NCBI GenBank assembly: GCA_025966315.1 | Contig: JAOPUZ010000026.1 | Location: 27,731 to 91,730, forward strand | Origin: Frankiales bacterium | GTDB taxonomy: Bacteria; Actinomycetota; Actinomycetes; Mycobacteriales; Jatrophihabitantaceae | Direction of reading: 5' to 3' | Length of the DNA stretch: 64,000 nucleotides | Shown: positions 1-8,257 of the stretch, in pieces | Layout of the letters: each line of letters opens with the position of its first letter | Numbering within the stretch: position 1 is the first letter of the stretch | Notes under the pieces: generated by a model | What the model was told of the DNA's origin: nothing | Databases searched by the model: none | The model's input: only the letters and a program-made list of their open reading frames with translations | Position numbers and translations under genes: made by a program

Positions 1-336
1 CCGGTCCGTGCTGGTCAGGCCGCCGAAAAATGGGATCGAGGCTGATGCGCCCCAGTCCCGGGCCGGCTCCAGGCTGATCAGGTGCAGGGCGAGCGTGTCA
101 CCGGGCTCGGCGCCTTCGACGTAAAAGGGGCCGGTCTGCGGGTTCACGTAGCGAAGGTCGACCTTCTCTCTCGACAGGTCGGTCACGCTGCGCAATGCGC
201 TGCAGAAGGCGTCGTCAGACCACAGCCGCAGCACCGACCCCGGTGTTATCCGCCGTATCGGCGGAGCCCCGCCGAACGTGAAAACGTACTGCTGAGCGGT
301 CGGCGTGAATTCGATGATGTCGAGGCTGCCCGTCAC
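1..336 (-). CDS. Acetamidase/formamidase family protein, N-terminal part
   Basis: Minus-strand frame open from a GTG at 336 to the window edge (112 codons, no stop); the C-terminal part lies outside. It reads like the start of the acetamidase/formamidase family, zinc amidases that release ammonia from small amides. Visible family features are the opening strand with GGAPPI, then VEGAEPGDTLALHLISLEP, the segment where the product-facing beta sandwich begins, and a following W-G-A-S-A-S-IPFFGG stretch. An ATG a little upstream is out of frame, so GTG is the only good start; no clear Shine-Dalgarno precedes it. Family assignment is by pattern recognition. Confidence 0.75.
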   Translation of the reverse strand, partial: MTGSLDIIEFTPTAQQYVFTFGGAPPIRRITPGSVLRLWSDDAFCSALRSVTDLSREKVDLRYVNPQTGPFYVEGAEPGDTLALHLISLEPARDWGASASIPFFGGLTSTDR

Positions 337-427
337 AATTGCCGATCATCGCACTGCCGGATTACCGGTTTGTATCGGCGGTCGAGTTGTTTGGCACATT
401 TACCGTAAACGCCGTAAAGCATGGCGC

Positions 428-814
428 TTACGTCGAAATGCCGCTCAGGTAATGCCATTGGCCGTCCTCGCGAACAAAGGTGCTTCGTTCATGCAGCACG
501 GATTGCGTACGGTCCTGCCGGTAATGGGCACGGAATTCCACGATGCCGTTCGTGTCGAACGGGCCACCACCGACCGCTTCGACGATCTCCAGGTGAGTCC
601 AGCGCAGCTGCGGATCCAGCTCGATCGATTCGGGACGGGTGGACCGATGCCACGTCCGGAGCAGGTAAGCAGAATCGCCGACAGCGAAGGCGGCGAACCG
701 GGATTGCATCAACGCCGCGGCGGTGGCAGCGACCGATTCGGCGGAGTGGAAGCGTCCGCAGCACGCCGAATAGGTGTCCCCGGAGTTGCACGGACAACGG
801 TGTGGCGACGTCAC
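428..814 (-). CDS. YchJ/UPF0225-like SEC-C zinc-motif protein
   Basis: 128 residues from a GTG at 814. The open frame extends upstream to 928 but the extra residues do not resemble the family. The N-terminus carries CPCNSG...CC, the SEC-C-type cysteine motif of the UPF0225/YchJ family. An NTF2-like domain follows (AESVAATAAALMQSRFAAFAVGD, W-H-R-S, then FDTNGIVEFRAHYR and RSTFVREDGQWHYLSG). The length fits the family. The biochemical role is not established; SEC-C motifs bind zinc and often mediate protein contacts. It is convergent with nothing and lies upstream of the divergent kinase gene. Confidence 0.8.
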   Translation of the reverse strand: MTSPHRCPCNSGDTYSACCGRFHSAESVAATAAALMQSRFAAFAVGDSAYLLRTWHRSTRPESIELDPQLRWTHLEIVEAVGGGPFDTNGIVEFRAHYRQDRTQSVLHERSTFVREDGQWHYLSGIST

Positions 815-1019
815 CTTTCCATTGTGCCGAAAGCAGATCTTAGGCCTCGAACGGGTGTAATCTGCCGGTGGTTGAACCCACAGCCAGCTTGGATTTGCGA
901 CCGCTGCTAGCAGCGGTTTAGCGAGCATTCTGCTCAGGACCTGGCTGCGCTCGGCGGTTACAGTCGGGAGTCACGCTTGTGAGCGGCACCGAACTCGCAC
1001 TCCCACTAAACGCGTCGCC

Positions 1020-2453
1020 GTGAAGTCGCGCCCGGAATCAAGCGGGGATGCGGGGTCCGGCGGGGCCGTCAGGCGACCCGGGTCCGCATCGGCCGACGCC
1101 AACCTACGGACGAGCTTCTCACAATTGTCGCGGTTGATCATGCATCCGCACAGCTTGCCGGACACCCTCGAACACATCGCGGTGTTCGCGGTCAAAGCGA
1201 TCCCCGGTGCCGAGGGTGCCGGGCTGACGCTCTTCCAAGGCAATCGGGCGGACACGATCGTGGCCAGCGCGAGGTTCGTCCACGACGTCGATGCAGCTCA
1301 GTACAGCATCGGCGAAGGCCCGTGCATCACCGCGGCCGCCGAACGCCGGACCGTTCGGCTGGCGTCGGTCGACGCTGATGGACCGTACCCACGGTTCGGT
1401 CCACGAGCCGCCGAAATGGGCATTCAGAGCATGTTGTCGCTGCCGTTGCTGAGCGAGGGCATCGACGGGGATGTGCTCGGCTCGATCAACGTCTATGCCC
1501 GTGAGCGAAATGTCTTCGACGACCGAGCCCAGGAATTGGGCGAATTATTTGCTATTCCGGCGGCAATCTCCGTTCGCAATGCGCAGGCATTATCTGAGGC
1601 GTTGCTGTTGACCGGACGGCTCGAGGCGGCCCTGGTCAAGCGCGCCGCCGAGGATCGTGCCACCGGTGCTCTGCTGCGCCGCGCCGTACGCGATCGGGAA
1701 GAAGCCGATACCGCGACGGCCGCTGCGGATATTCGCGCTGAAGTCGCGGTCGCCGCGAACAACGGCTTGGTATCGCGAATGAGTCATGAACTGCGGACGC
1801 CTCTGAACGAGGTGTTGGGCTTCGCGCAACTACTTGATCTGGACGTGCTCACCCCAGACCAGCACGCGTCGGTCGCCCACATCTTGCACGGTGGACGGCA
1901 CCTGCTCACCATGATCGACGATGTGCTCGAGATCGCCGGTAATTCCGCTGACCAGCTCGACCACGCCCTCGAGCCGGTATTGATGAGTGATGTCCTGACC
2001 GACGCGATCCGTGCCGCCGGTCCACTGGCAACAGCCACCGACATCACGATCCACTACGAGGCGACCGGGCGCGACGCCGCCCGGTACGTCCGTGCGAATC
2101 GCGGCAAGTTGCGTCAGATCCTCGGTCAGCTGCTGTCCAATGCGGTGAAATACAACCGCCCCGGCGGGCGGGTCGACGTATCGTGCGCGCTCATCACCGG
2201 GTCCAGGTTGGCCGTCAGCATTGCCGACAATGGCTTCGGTATCGCGCTCGTGGACCTGCCACGCCTGTTCGTACCGTTCGACCGCATCGACGTCACGCAG
2301 GAGGGCACCGGCATCGGCTTGGCCCTATCGCAGCAGCTGACCATCCGAATGGGCGGCCACCTGGACGTTCGCTCCGTTCTCGGAGAGGGCAGTACTTTTA
2401 CGATCACGCTGCCCATCAGTACCCCCTTTGACGATCAGGCGACTGGCCGCTGA
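1020..2453 (+). CDS. GAF domain sensor histidine kinase
   Basis: 477 residues, GTG start. A GAF domain occupies about residues 45-190 and is of the type usually fused to ANTAR domains (GEGPC near 98-102, PRFGPRA near 124-130). A short coiled linker leads to HisKA with phosphoacceptor His near 256 (SHELRTP). The HATPase follows with N-box Asn near 374, G1 motif ADNGFG near 402-407 and G2 motif GTGIGLAL near 429-436. There are no membrane segments, so it should be a soluble cytoplasmic sensor. No response regulator is adjacent; the next gene, 100 bp downstream, encodes an ANTAR-like protein, which could be the output. Start choice is uncertain because no strong ribosome-binding site is seen. 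Confidence 0.88.
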   Translation: MKSRPESSGDAGSGGAVRRPGSASADANLRTSFSQLSRLIMHPHSLPDTLEHIAVFAVKAIPGAEGAGLTLFQGNRADTIVASARFVHDVDAAQYSIGEGPCITAAAERRTVRLASVDADGPYPRFGPRAAEMGIQSMLSLPLLSEGIDGDVLGSINVYARERNVFDDRAQELGELFAIPAAISVRNAQALSEALLLTGRLEAALVKRAAEDRATGALLRRAVRDREEADTATAAADIRAEVAVAANNGLVSRMSHELRTPLNEVLGFAQLLDLDVLTPDQHASVAHILHGGRHLLTMIDDVLEIAGNSADQLDHALEPVLMSDVLTDAIRAAGPLATATDITIHYEATGRDAARYVRANRGKLRQILGQLLSNAVKYNRPGGRVDVSCALITGSRLAVSIADNGFGIALVDLPRLFVPFDRIDVTQEGTGIGLALSQQLTIRMGGHLDVRSVLGEGSTFTITLPISTPFDDQATGR

Positions 2454-2555
2454 GAGGAGCGGCTGGCCACGGCCCCCACGGGTACGTGCGGCCGGCATTC
2501 GCCCGTCCGAGCACCATTACCTGTCGCAGCGCGTCGACGGTGAGGAAGGTTGCTC

Positions 2556-3143
2556 GTGGAAATCTCAGCGGCACTCGCCGCGGATCTGCGGACCCTCACC
2601 ACCGCCCTCGACCAACCCAACGAAGACATCGAAAGTGCGGTCGCCAACTTAGCCACGGGGTTAGCGGCCACCGTGGATTCCTACCTCGGTTTCACCATAA
2701 CTACGCACGCCGGCGGAAACCCGATCTCTTTCACGGTTCCCCGGCGCGCCGGCAGTCACCCGCCGGTCACCGGCTCGTTTCGGATATCGCTCACCGCACT
2801 CGGCAGTGGTTCGCCGTCCGACTGGCTGATTCTCTACGCGGCCAATCCCGGCGCCTTTGTCGACCTGGCGGCAGATCTCTGCTGGGCCCTGGACATCGAC
2901 ATCAACACCGTGATTCTTGACGCGGACGCCGACACCGGGATTGAACTCACCGCCACGGTCAATACCGGGCTGACCGAATTGTCAATGATCAATCAGGCAA
3001 TCGGCGCGCTGACCGAGGAAGGACTCACGGTCGAGCAAGCAGCGGTCGAATTGCAGCACCGCGCAGAAGCGGACCGGGTCACCCTGCATACCGCCGCCGC
3101 ACGGGTCATGAGCACACTGCGTACGGACGGTCTATGCCCGTAG
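2556..3143 (+). CDS. ANTAR-like regulator with an unassigned N-terminal domain (copy 1)
   Basis: 195 residues from GTG at 2556, preceded by GAGGAAGG at good spacing; an in-frame TTG at 2550 is less well placed. The C-terminal third reads like an ANTAR helix bundle: INQAIGAL, then G-LTVEQAAVELQHRAE and a final helix with AAARVMS. ANTAR domains bind RNA hairpins and act as antiterminators. The N-terminal 120 residues (SYLGFTITTH, LYAANPGAFVDLAADL) match no domain I recognise. The same two-part architecture, including SYLG and PGAFVDLGADL, recurs at 39447-39998. It follows the GAF kinase, suggesting a kinase-to-RNA signalling path; this pairing is inference. Confidence 0.7.
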   Translation: MEISAALAADLRTLTTALDQPNEDIESAVANLATGLAATVDSYLGFTITTHAGGNPISFTVPRRAGSHPPVTGSFRISLTALGSGSPSDWLILYAANPGAFVDLAADLCWALDIDINTVILDADADTGIELTATVNTGLTELSMINQAIGALTEEGLTVEQAAVELQHRAEADRVTLHTAAARVMSTLRTDGLCP

Positions 3144-3222
3144 CGGTACCGTCGAGCAGTCGTACGGCTAGCTGCGCGGCAGGTTCGATGCTGCGCTATG
3201 CGCTCTGACCAAGAGGAGAGTC

Positions 3223-3774
3223 ATGACTGCGAAAACGACCAGCAATCCTGCGCATCCGGCATCGGGCACGACCACGACGGTCGCCTTTGTACAGTCCTGT
3301 TGGCATCGCGAAATCGTCGACCGGGCTCGCGATTCGTTTGCATCGTCCATGGCCCGCTCCGGGTTTTCGGCTGAGTCCATTGACTACTTCGAGGTTCCCG
3401 GCGCACTCGAACTGCCGCTGATGGTCAAGCGGTTAGCCGCGACCGGTCGTTACGCGGCGGTCGTCGCCGCCGGGCTGGTCGTCGACGGCGGAATTTATCG
3501 GCACGATTTCGTCGCCGCCGCGGTGATCGACGGCTTGATGCGGGTGCAGCTCGACACCGATGTGCCCGTCCTGTCGGCCGTCCTGACTCCGTTGAACTTC
3601 CACGAGCACCAGGCCCATCAGGATTTCTTCGGCGAGCATTTCGTGGTCAAAGGCGCGGAGGTGGCCGCCGCCTGCGTCGCGACGCTATGGGCCCATGACC
3701 GAGCGGGCCAAGCTCGAACAACGAATGAGCAGGCCCCTCGATCCGCACGCACTCATATGAATGCCGAAGCCTGA
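3223..3774 (+). CDS. ribH: 6,7-dimethyl-8-ribityllumazine synthase
   Basis: 183 residues, ATG preceded by AGAGGAGAG. The penultimate riboflavin enzyme condenses an aminouracil with 3,4-dihydroxy-2-butanone 4-phosphate. Family features are FVQSCWHREIVD near the N-terminus, FEVPGALELPL, a GLVVDGGIYRHDFV segment with the catalytic His, and VLTPLNFHEH...HFVVKGAEVAAAC. The last part resembles the RibH2 (type II) branch more than the common RibH1. No other riboflavin gene is nearby. The C-terminal 25 residues look like disordered tail. A solitary type II enzyme may make lumazine for something other than bulk FMN supply; that is inference. Confidence 0.88.
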   Translation: MTAKTTSNPAHPASGTTTTVAFVQSCWHREIVDRARDSFASSMARSGFSAESIDYFEVPGALELPLMVKRLAATGRYAAVVAAGLVVDGGIYRHDFVAAAVIDGLMRVQLDTDVPVLSAVLTPLNFHEHQAHQDFFGEHFVVKGAEVAAACVATLWAHDRAGQARTTNEQAPRSARTHMNAEA

Positions 3775-3857
3775 GCTCGCCGTTCCACCCTCAGCAACGA
3801 GCGAGACCCACAAGTGGCCGGCACTCGGGACGCCAGGTAGGGCAAGGGCGTCCAGCC

Positions 3858-4502
3858 CTACACCCATTTCGACGGGCGTACACGCACCCTTCCGGTCATC
3901 GGCTCGGTCACGGCCTGCGGAAGTTGAGCGTGCCTCAACGCGGTTTCGTTGATGTTGAAGGACCCGACGTTGGAGAAGCGTTTGTGTGGTTTGAGATTGC
4001 CGGGTGGCATCGCCAGGATGACAGCCCGCTGCACGTCTAGTCGCTTGATCGACCGCACCGCCGGCGCGAAGTCTGAGTCCGCGCTGATGAGCAGTGTCAG
4101 GTTTCCTAGCCCGGCGGCGGCGTCCTCGACCATCGAAGCTCCGAGCGCGACGTCAGTTTCCTTCTCCTCGCAAGTGCGGAACCGACGCGGGCACCCACAT
4201 TCAAAATGTTGGCCACAGGTCCGGCACGGTCCGATACCGCGTGGCTTGAACCAACCTCGCTGAACATCGAGCACAGATCCGCAGTGCGCTTGCATTGCTT
4301 CGACGTACTCGATCTGGTTGGCGGCAGCTGCCGGCTCTCCCTTGACGACGGCGGTGAAGTAACGGACAACGGCAATGTCGTCGTCGGGCCGCAGACGGCG
4401 TACAAGCTCGACGACGTCGAGCCAGCGATAGCGGCGGCCGAATTTGTGTTTGATGCCGTAGTAGAGGTTGAAGCCGTCCACGTAGGCGGTCACAATGGCC
4501 AC
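3858..4502 (-). CDS. NYN domain (LabA/DUF88-type) putative RNase with cysteine cluster
   Basis: 214 residues from GTG at 4502; the frame is open further upstream to 4616, but that part contains a terminator hairpin and is unlikely to be translated. The NYN (PIN-like) fold is shown by VTAYVDGFNLYYG at the start, KETDVALGASMVEDA in the middle and LISADSDFAPAV late, supplying the usual acidic metal-binding residues. An insert with CRTCGQHFECGCP plus a later Cys looks like a zinc knuckle. Family members are metal-dependent ribonucleases. No partner gene is obvious. Confidence 0.82.
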   Translation of the reverse strand: MAIVTAYVDGFNLYYGIKHKFGRRYRWLDVVELVRRLRPDDDIAVVRYFTAVVKGEPAAAANQIEYVEAMQAHCGSVLDVQRGWFKPRGIGPCRTCGQHFECGCPRRFRTCEEKETDVALGASMVEDAAAGLGNLTLLISADSDFAPAVRSIKRLDVQRAVILAMPPGNLKPHKRFSNVGSFNINETALRHAQLPQAVTEPMTGRVRVRPSKWV

Positions 4503-4525
4503 TGTGTGTGAGCCTAGCTGGGTTG

Positions 4526-4610
4526 CGGCCGAAGACTTCGAATGTATGGTGGATGGACACGATGCCGGTACGTCCGGCTGGAACGGCCCCCGCGAGGGGG
4601 CCGTTTTTTT
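4526..4610 (+). ncRNA. Candidate short RNA ending in a strong terminator
   Basis: A perfect 9-bp GC-rich stem (4583-4591 with 4596-4604) and a 4-nt loop is followed by a run of T ending at 4610, a textbook intrinsic terminator for the plus strand. No plus-strand gene ends upstream. About 55 bp before it is a possible promoter, TTGCGG, 16 bp, TATGGT (about 4524-4551). Together these suggest a transcript of 50-60 nt, divergent from the NYN gene at 4502. Terminator is well supported; the RNA itself is inferred. Confidence 0.4.
4583..4610 (+). terminator. Rho-independent terminator
   Basis: Stem of 9 perfect pairs, GCGA loop and seven T residues on the plus strand. It lies between the divergent NYN gene and the broken Clp-N gene, so it would stop a short transcript starting near 4550 and insulate the remnant downstream. 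Confidence 0.85.
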
Positions 4611-4625
4611 GCACAAGGCATTTGG

Positions 4626-5079
4626 TTGAGCAACGCGCGAACCGCCGGCCGGCCACTACGCGATATCGGCATCACCGGTCCGCTCGTCCGGCAGGCGCTA
4701 TGCGTGTTACCCGGTGGCGAGGAACCAGCCGCCGGGCGCATCGATCCGGATGCGCTTCGGGCCATCGGCATCGGCTACTACGGCGTCCGGGCCGCGACCG
4801 AGCAGACGTTCGGCTCCGGCGCGCTCGAGTCAGCCCCCGATCGGCGCGTCTCGACCGACCGGGCCCCAAAACCGCGGTTCACGCCGGACGCCAAACGTTG
4901 CCTCGAAGCGGCGCTGCGCGTCACGGTCGAACCTCACCACAAGCGCCTGGAACCAGGGCACTTGTTACCGGGGGCTGCTGCGCCTGGACGATGAATTCGT
5001 GGCCGGCGCTATCGAGCGCTCGGGGACGACCGTTGCCGTCCTGTCCTTTACCGGGCTTGCTCGGCTGCCAGCGGCATAG
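4626..5079 (+). pseudogene. Clp N-terminal (Clp_N/ClpC-like) domain protein, truncated and frameshifted
   Basis: The reading IDPDALRAIGI, then RATEQTFGSGALE, RFTPDAKRCLEAALR and LEPGHLL is the second repeat of a Clp_N adaptor-binding domain. The first 60 or so residues expected upstream are missing; a terminator sits there instead. Near 4965-4975 the frame breaks: the continuation GLLRLDDEFVAGAIERSG is in the +1-shifted frame, and removing one G from the CCGGGGG run at about 4968-4974 restores the family sequence. So it is both 5'-truncated and frameshifted. The frameshift could be a sequencing error; the missing 5' end could not. Confidence 0.75.
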
Positions 5080-5118
5080 CCGCCAGACCCCGATTCTGGC
5101 CTGCCATACAGTGCATCG

Positions 5119-5958
5119 ATGGTCTCTGAACGCGACGTGGTGCTGACCGATGGCAGGACCGTCAAGGTCTACGACAGCGGCAACGCAGCTTCCGGCGCTC
5201 TCGCGCTGGTGTGGCATCACGGCTCCCCCCAGACCGGCGCCCCGCTCGAACCGCTTCTCACCGGCGCCGCCTCGCGTGGGATCCGCCTGCTCTCATACGG
5301 CCGTCCCAGCTACGGTGGATCGAGTCCGCATCCCGGCCGCGACGTTGCCTCGGCAGGCCGCGACGTCGTGCAGGTTGCGGACGCGCTGGGCATCGGCCGG
5401 TTTGCCACGATGGGCGCATCCGGCGGCGGCCCGCACGCCCTCGCCTGCGCCGCAGCGGCACCTGACCGGGTGATCGGCGTCGCCTGCCTGGCCGGTCTGG
5501 CGCCATATACCGAAGATTTCGACTCGTTCGGCGGAATGGTGTCGCCCGGCGGACTTCGCTCGGGCTTGCAGGGACGCGCCGCGCGCGAACGCTACGCCGA
5601 ATCGGAGGAGTTCGACGAGAACAGTTTCACAGCCACCGACTGGGCCGCCCTGAACGACTCCTGGTCATCGCTGGCTGCCGACGCCGGGCGGGCCGCGGCG
5701 CAGGGCGCAGCGGGACTGATCGATGATGACCTTGCCTTCGCAGCGCCATGGGGATTCGACGTCGGCCAGTTGGTCGCGCCCGTACTGGTCGTGCAGGGCG
5801 GCCAAGATCGCGTTGTGCCACCCGCGCATGCCGACTGGCTCATTCGCAATTGCCAGCGCTCCGAACTCTGGCTGCGGCCGGCCGACGGCCATGTGTCGAT
5901 CCTCGACGCCTGCCCGCTGGCGATGGATTGGCTGCTCGCCCGCGAGAGTCATCGGTGA
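5119..5958 (+). CDS. Alpha/beta hydrolase
   Basis: 279 residues, ATG start. The alpha/beta hydrolase fold shows the oxyanion region HHGSPQTG near 34-40, nucleophile elbow GASGGG with Ser101, acid candidate Asp230 in VVQGGQDRVVPP, and His258 in DGHVS. There is no signal peptide, so it is cytosolic. The nucleophile and strand order suit esterases, epoxide hydrolases lacking the tyrosine lid, or haloperoxidase-like enzymes; substrate cannot be told. The Baeyer-Villiger monooxygenase gene 226 bp downstream makes an esterase acting on ester or lactone products a plausible guess. Confidence 0.85.
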   Translation: MVSERDVVLTDGRTVKVYDSGNAASGALALVWHHGSPQTGAPLEPLLTGAASRGIRLLSYGRPSYGGSSPHPGRDVASAGRDVVQVADALGIGRFATMGASGGGPHALACAAAAPDRVIGVACLAGLAPYTEDFDSFGGMVSPGGLRSGLQGRAARERYAESEEFDENSFTATDWAALNDSWSSLAADAGRAAAQGAAGLIDDDLAFAAPWGFDVGQLVAPVLVVQGGQDRVVPPAHADWLIRNCQRSELWLRPADGHVSILDACPLAMDWLLARESHR

Positions 5959-6184
5959 CGTAGGCCGAACCGGCTGGGCCATGACTCCATCCGGGCCCGC
6001 GTCCCACGCGCATCTGAACTCATTTACAGGGCAGACTCCGCGGGTTATGGTACGCAAATTGTGAAATGCAACGCCGACGGCATGCTTGCGTTCCAGCACT
6101 GGCTCGGTCGCCGCGCTATTTCCGCACAATCCGCGGTGAGCTTCTGCTACCTGCGCTTTCAGCCGAAACCTGTGGAGGTCACAG

Positions 6185-8197
6185 ATGACGAAACGTCCGG
6201 AATTGCTCCAGGCCACCGACGCCGACATTGACGATGCGCTCGCGTTCGCAGATCCGATGGTGCTGCGCGGACTGCTGTATCAACTGACCGGCGACGAGGC
6301 GATTCCGGCGACCGAGGTCATCGCGCTCGCTACGGGCGGCCTCGGCGGGCAAGTGATGGGCGTCGGGAATCCCGACGACGTGGCGCTCATCCGGTCCAAG
6401 GCGGCAGATTTCCTGAAGCAGTACCGAGATTCTGGCGCCGGCGATCTACCCATCGGGCCGGCGGATCGGCTACATCGCAGCCTCACATTGTCCGCTGGTG
6501 CGGACGTTCCGGCAGCGGAGCTGGAGATGTGGCTCGAGGAGCTGGCGCTCGACCCCTGGGCTCGCGGACACGTCTGGCAGCAGGAGCCGCCCGCAGAGCG
6601 ACTGGAGAACTTCTCGGTCCTGGTCATCGGCGCCGGTATGGGCGGTCTGAATTCTGCCGTCCAGCTGCAACACGCGGGCGTTGATTTCACGGTCGTCGAG
6701 AAGAACTCCGGCGTAGGTGGAACGTGGTATGAAAACCGGTACCCGGGCGCGCGCGTCGACTCCCCCAGCCGCAATTACACGCACGCCTTCGGGGTCGACT
6801 TCCCGTACCCGAACCCGTTCTGCGGCCAGGCCGAGAACGAGAAATACTTCAACTGGATCGCCGACCATTTTGATCTTCGTAAGAACATCGAATTCAACAC
6901 CGAGGTCAAATCCGTTATCTGGGACGAGCAGGCCAAGCTCTGGGAAATCAAAGCCGAACAGCAGGGCGGCACGAAGGTGTGGCGGGCCAACGCCATCATC
7001 AGTTGCGTGGGATTCCTGGCCCGCCCGAACATGCCGAACATCGATGGCATGAGCGAGTTCCAGGGCACGTCCTTTCACACCGCGCGCTGGCCCTCCGGCG
7101 TTGACTTCGAAGACAAGCGGGTGGCGGTCATCGGCAGCGGCTGCACCGGCTATCAACTCGTTCCGGAGCTGGCGAAGATGGCCAGCCACACGTACGCCTT
7201 TCAGCGCACCCCGAGCTGGGTTTTCGACGTGCCCGGATACCTCGACCCATTCCCGCCGCAGGTCAACTGGCTCGATCGGAACTTCCCGTATCTGACGAAC
7301 TTCGTCCGGTTCCGCACCGGCTGGGGCAGCCGGCCGGACGTGACCATGAAGATCTTCGGCATCGACCCGACGTTCTCGGACCCGCACGCGACCAGCGCGG
7401 TGAACAAGGTCGTGCGTGATCAGCGGATCGAATTCATGCGCACGAAGTTCGCCGATCACCCTGAGCTCGTCGAGACAATGCTCCCGGTGGCGCCCCCGAT
7501 GTCGTCCCGGCCGGTGCTTGTCGACCGCAACTACAGCATCTACGACGCAATCCTGCGCGACGACGTGACCCTGGTGACTGACGGGATCGAGCGGATAACT
7601 CCGAACGGCATCAAGGTGCGCGGCGGTGAAGAACACGCGCTGGACGTCATTGTCTTCGCGACCGGTTTCAAGGCCAACGAATTCCTGTGGCCGATGGAGA
7701 TCATCGGCCGCAACGGTCAGCGGATCGAAGAACTGTGGGCCAAGGATGGCGCCCGCGCTTATATGGGAACGATGCTCCCCGGCTTTCCCAACTTCTTCAT
7801 GATCTACGGCCCGAACACCAATCCCATCGGCGGCCTGCAGGTCGTCGACATGGAAGAGATGGTGACCCGTTTCGCCTTGGAGTGCATCGGACATCTCATC
7901 GAGCAAAACCTGGATACGGTCGATGTGACCGTCGATGCGTACTGGCGCTACAACGATGAACTGGATCGGGCCGAAGAGCTGAAGAATTATCACGACCCTC
8001 GGGCACACAACTACTACCAGAACGAATTCGGGCGCTCGGCCGCCAATATGCCCTTCGACGCCCGGCTTTCGTGGGAAATGCTGCGCAGCCCGTTCGGTCC
8101 ACGAAGCGCGGACGGCGACGAGCAGCTGGCCGAGCGTTTGGCTACGGTAGCCGAGATTTCCCGGCCGTACTTCGGCGAAGATCTGGTGGTCGAGTAG
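6185..8197 (+). CDS. Flavin-containing Baeyer-Villiger-type monooxygenase
   Basis: 670 residues; ATG preceded by GTGGAGG. FAD Rossmann motif VLVIGAGMGGLNSA near 146-159, GGTWYENRYPGARVD near 178-192, the BVMO fingerprint FQGTSFHTARWP near 292-303, and the NADPH Rossmann motif AVIGSGCTGYQ directly after. These enzymes insert oxygen next to a ketone using NADPH and O2, giving esters or lactones. The 135-residue N-terminal extension before the FAD motif is also seen in hydroxyacetophenone-monooxygenase-like members, which suggests a bulky or aromatic ketone, but the substrate is unknown. The upstream hydrolase could cleave the ester product. Confidence 0.92.
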   Translation: MTKRPELLQATDADIDDALAFADPMVLRGLLYQLTGDEAIPATEVIALATGGLGGQVMGVGNPDDVALIRSKAADFLKQYRDSGAGDLPIGPADRLHRSLTLSAGADVPAAELEMWLEELALDPWARGHVWQQEPPAERLENFSVLVIGAGMGGLNSAVQLQHAGVDFTVVEKNSGVGGTWYENRYPGARVDSPSRNYTHAFGVDFPYPNPFCGQAENEKYFNWIADHFDLRKNIEFNTEVKSVIWDEQAKLWEIKAEQQGGTKVWRANAIISCVGFLARPNMPNIDGMSEFQGTSFHTARWPSGVDFEDKRVAVIGSGCTGYQLVPELAKMASHTYAFQRTPSWVFDVPGYLDPFPPQVNWLDRNFPYLTNFVRFRTGWGSRPDVTMKIFGIDPTFSDPHATSAVNKVVRDQRIEFMRTKFADHPELVETMLPVAPPMSSRPVLVDRNYSIYDAILRDDVTLVTDGIERITPNGIKVRGGEEHALDVIVFATGFKANEFLWPMEIIGRNGQRIEELWAKDGARAYMGTMLPGFPNFFMIYGPNTNPIGGLQVVDMEEMVTRFALECIGHLIEQNLDTVDVTVDAYWRYNDELDRAEELKNYHDPRAHNYYQNEFGRSAANMPFDARLSWEMLRSPFGPRSADGDEQLAERLATVAEISRPYFGEDLVVE

Positions 8198-8257
8198 CCA
8201 GGACCGCAGCACCGCCGGTCAATGGCGACCGCCTGCAGGAGCGCGCACCTCAGCCTG

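Noticed and set aside
6470..8212. Long minus-strand open frame (580 codons) opposite the monooxygenase
   Set aside because: It mirrors a gene with clear FAD and BVMO motifs, is rich in Arg/His/Val as expected of GC-rich antisense, and has no family pattern.
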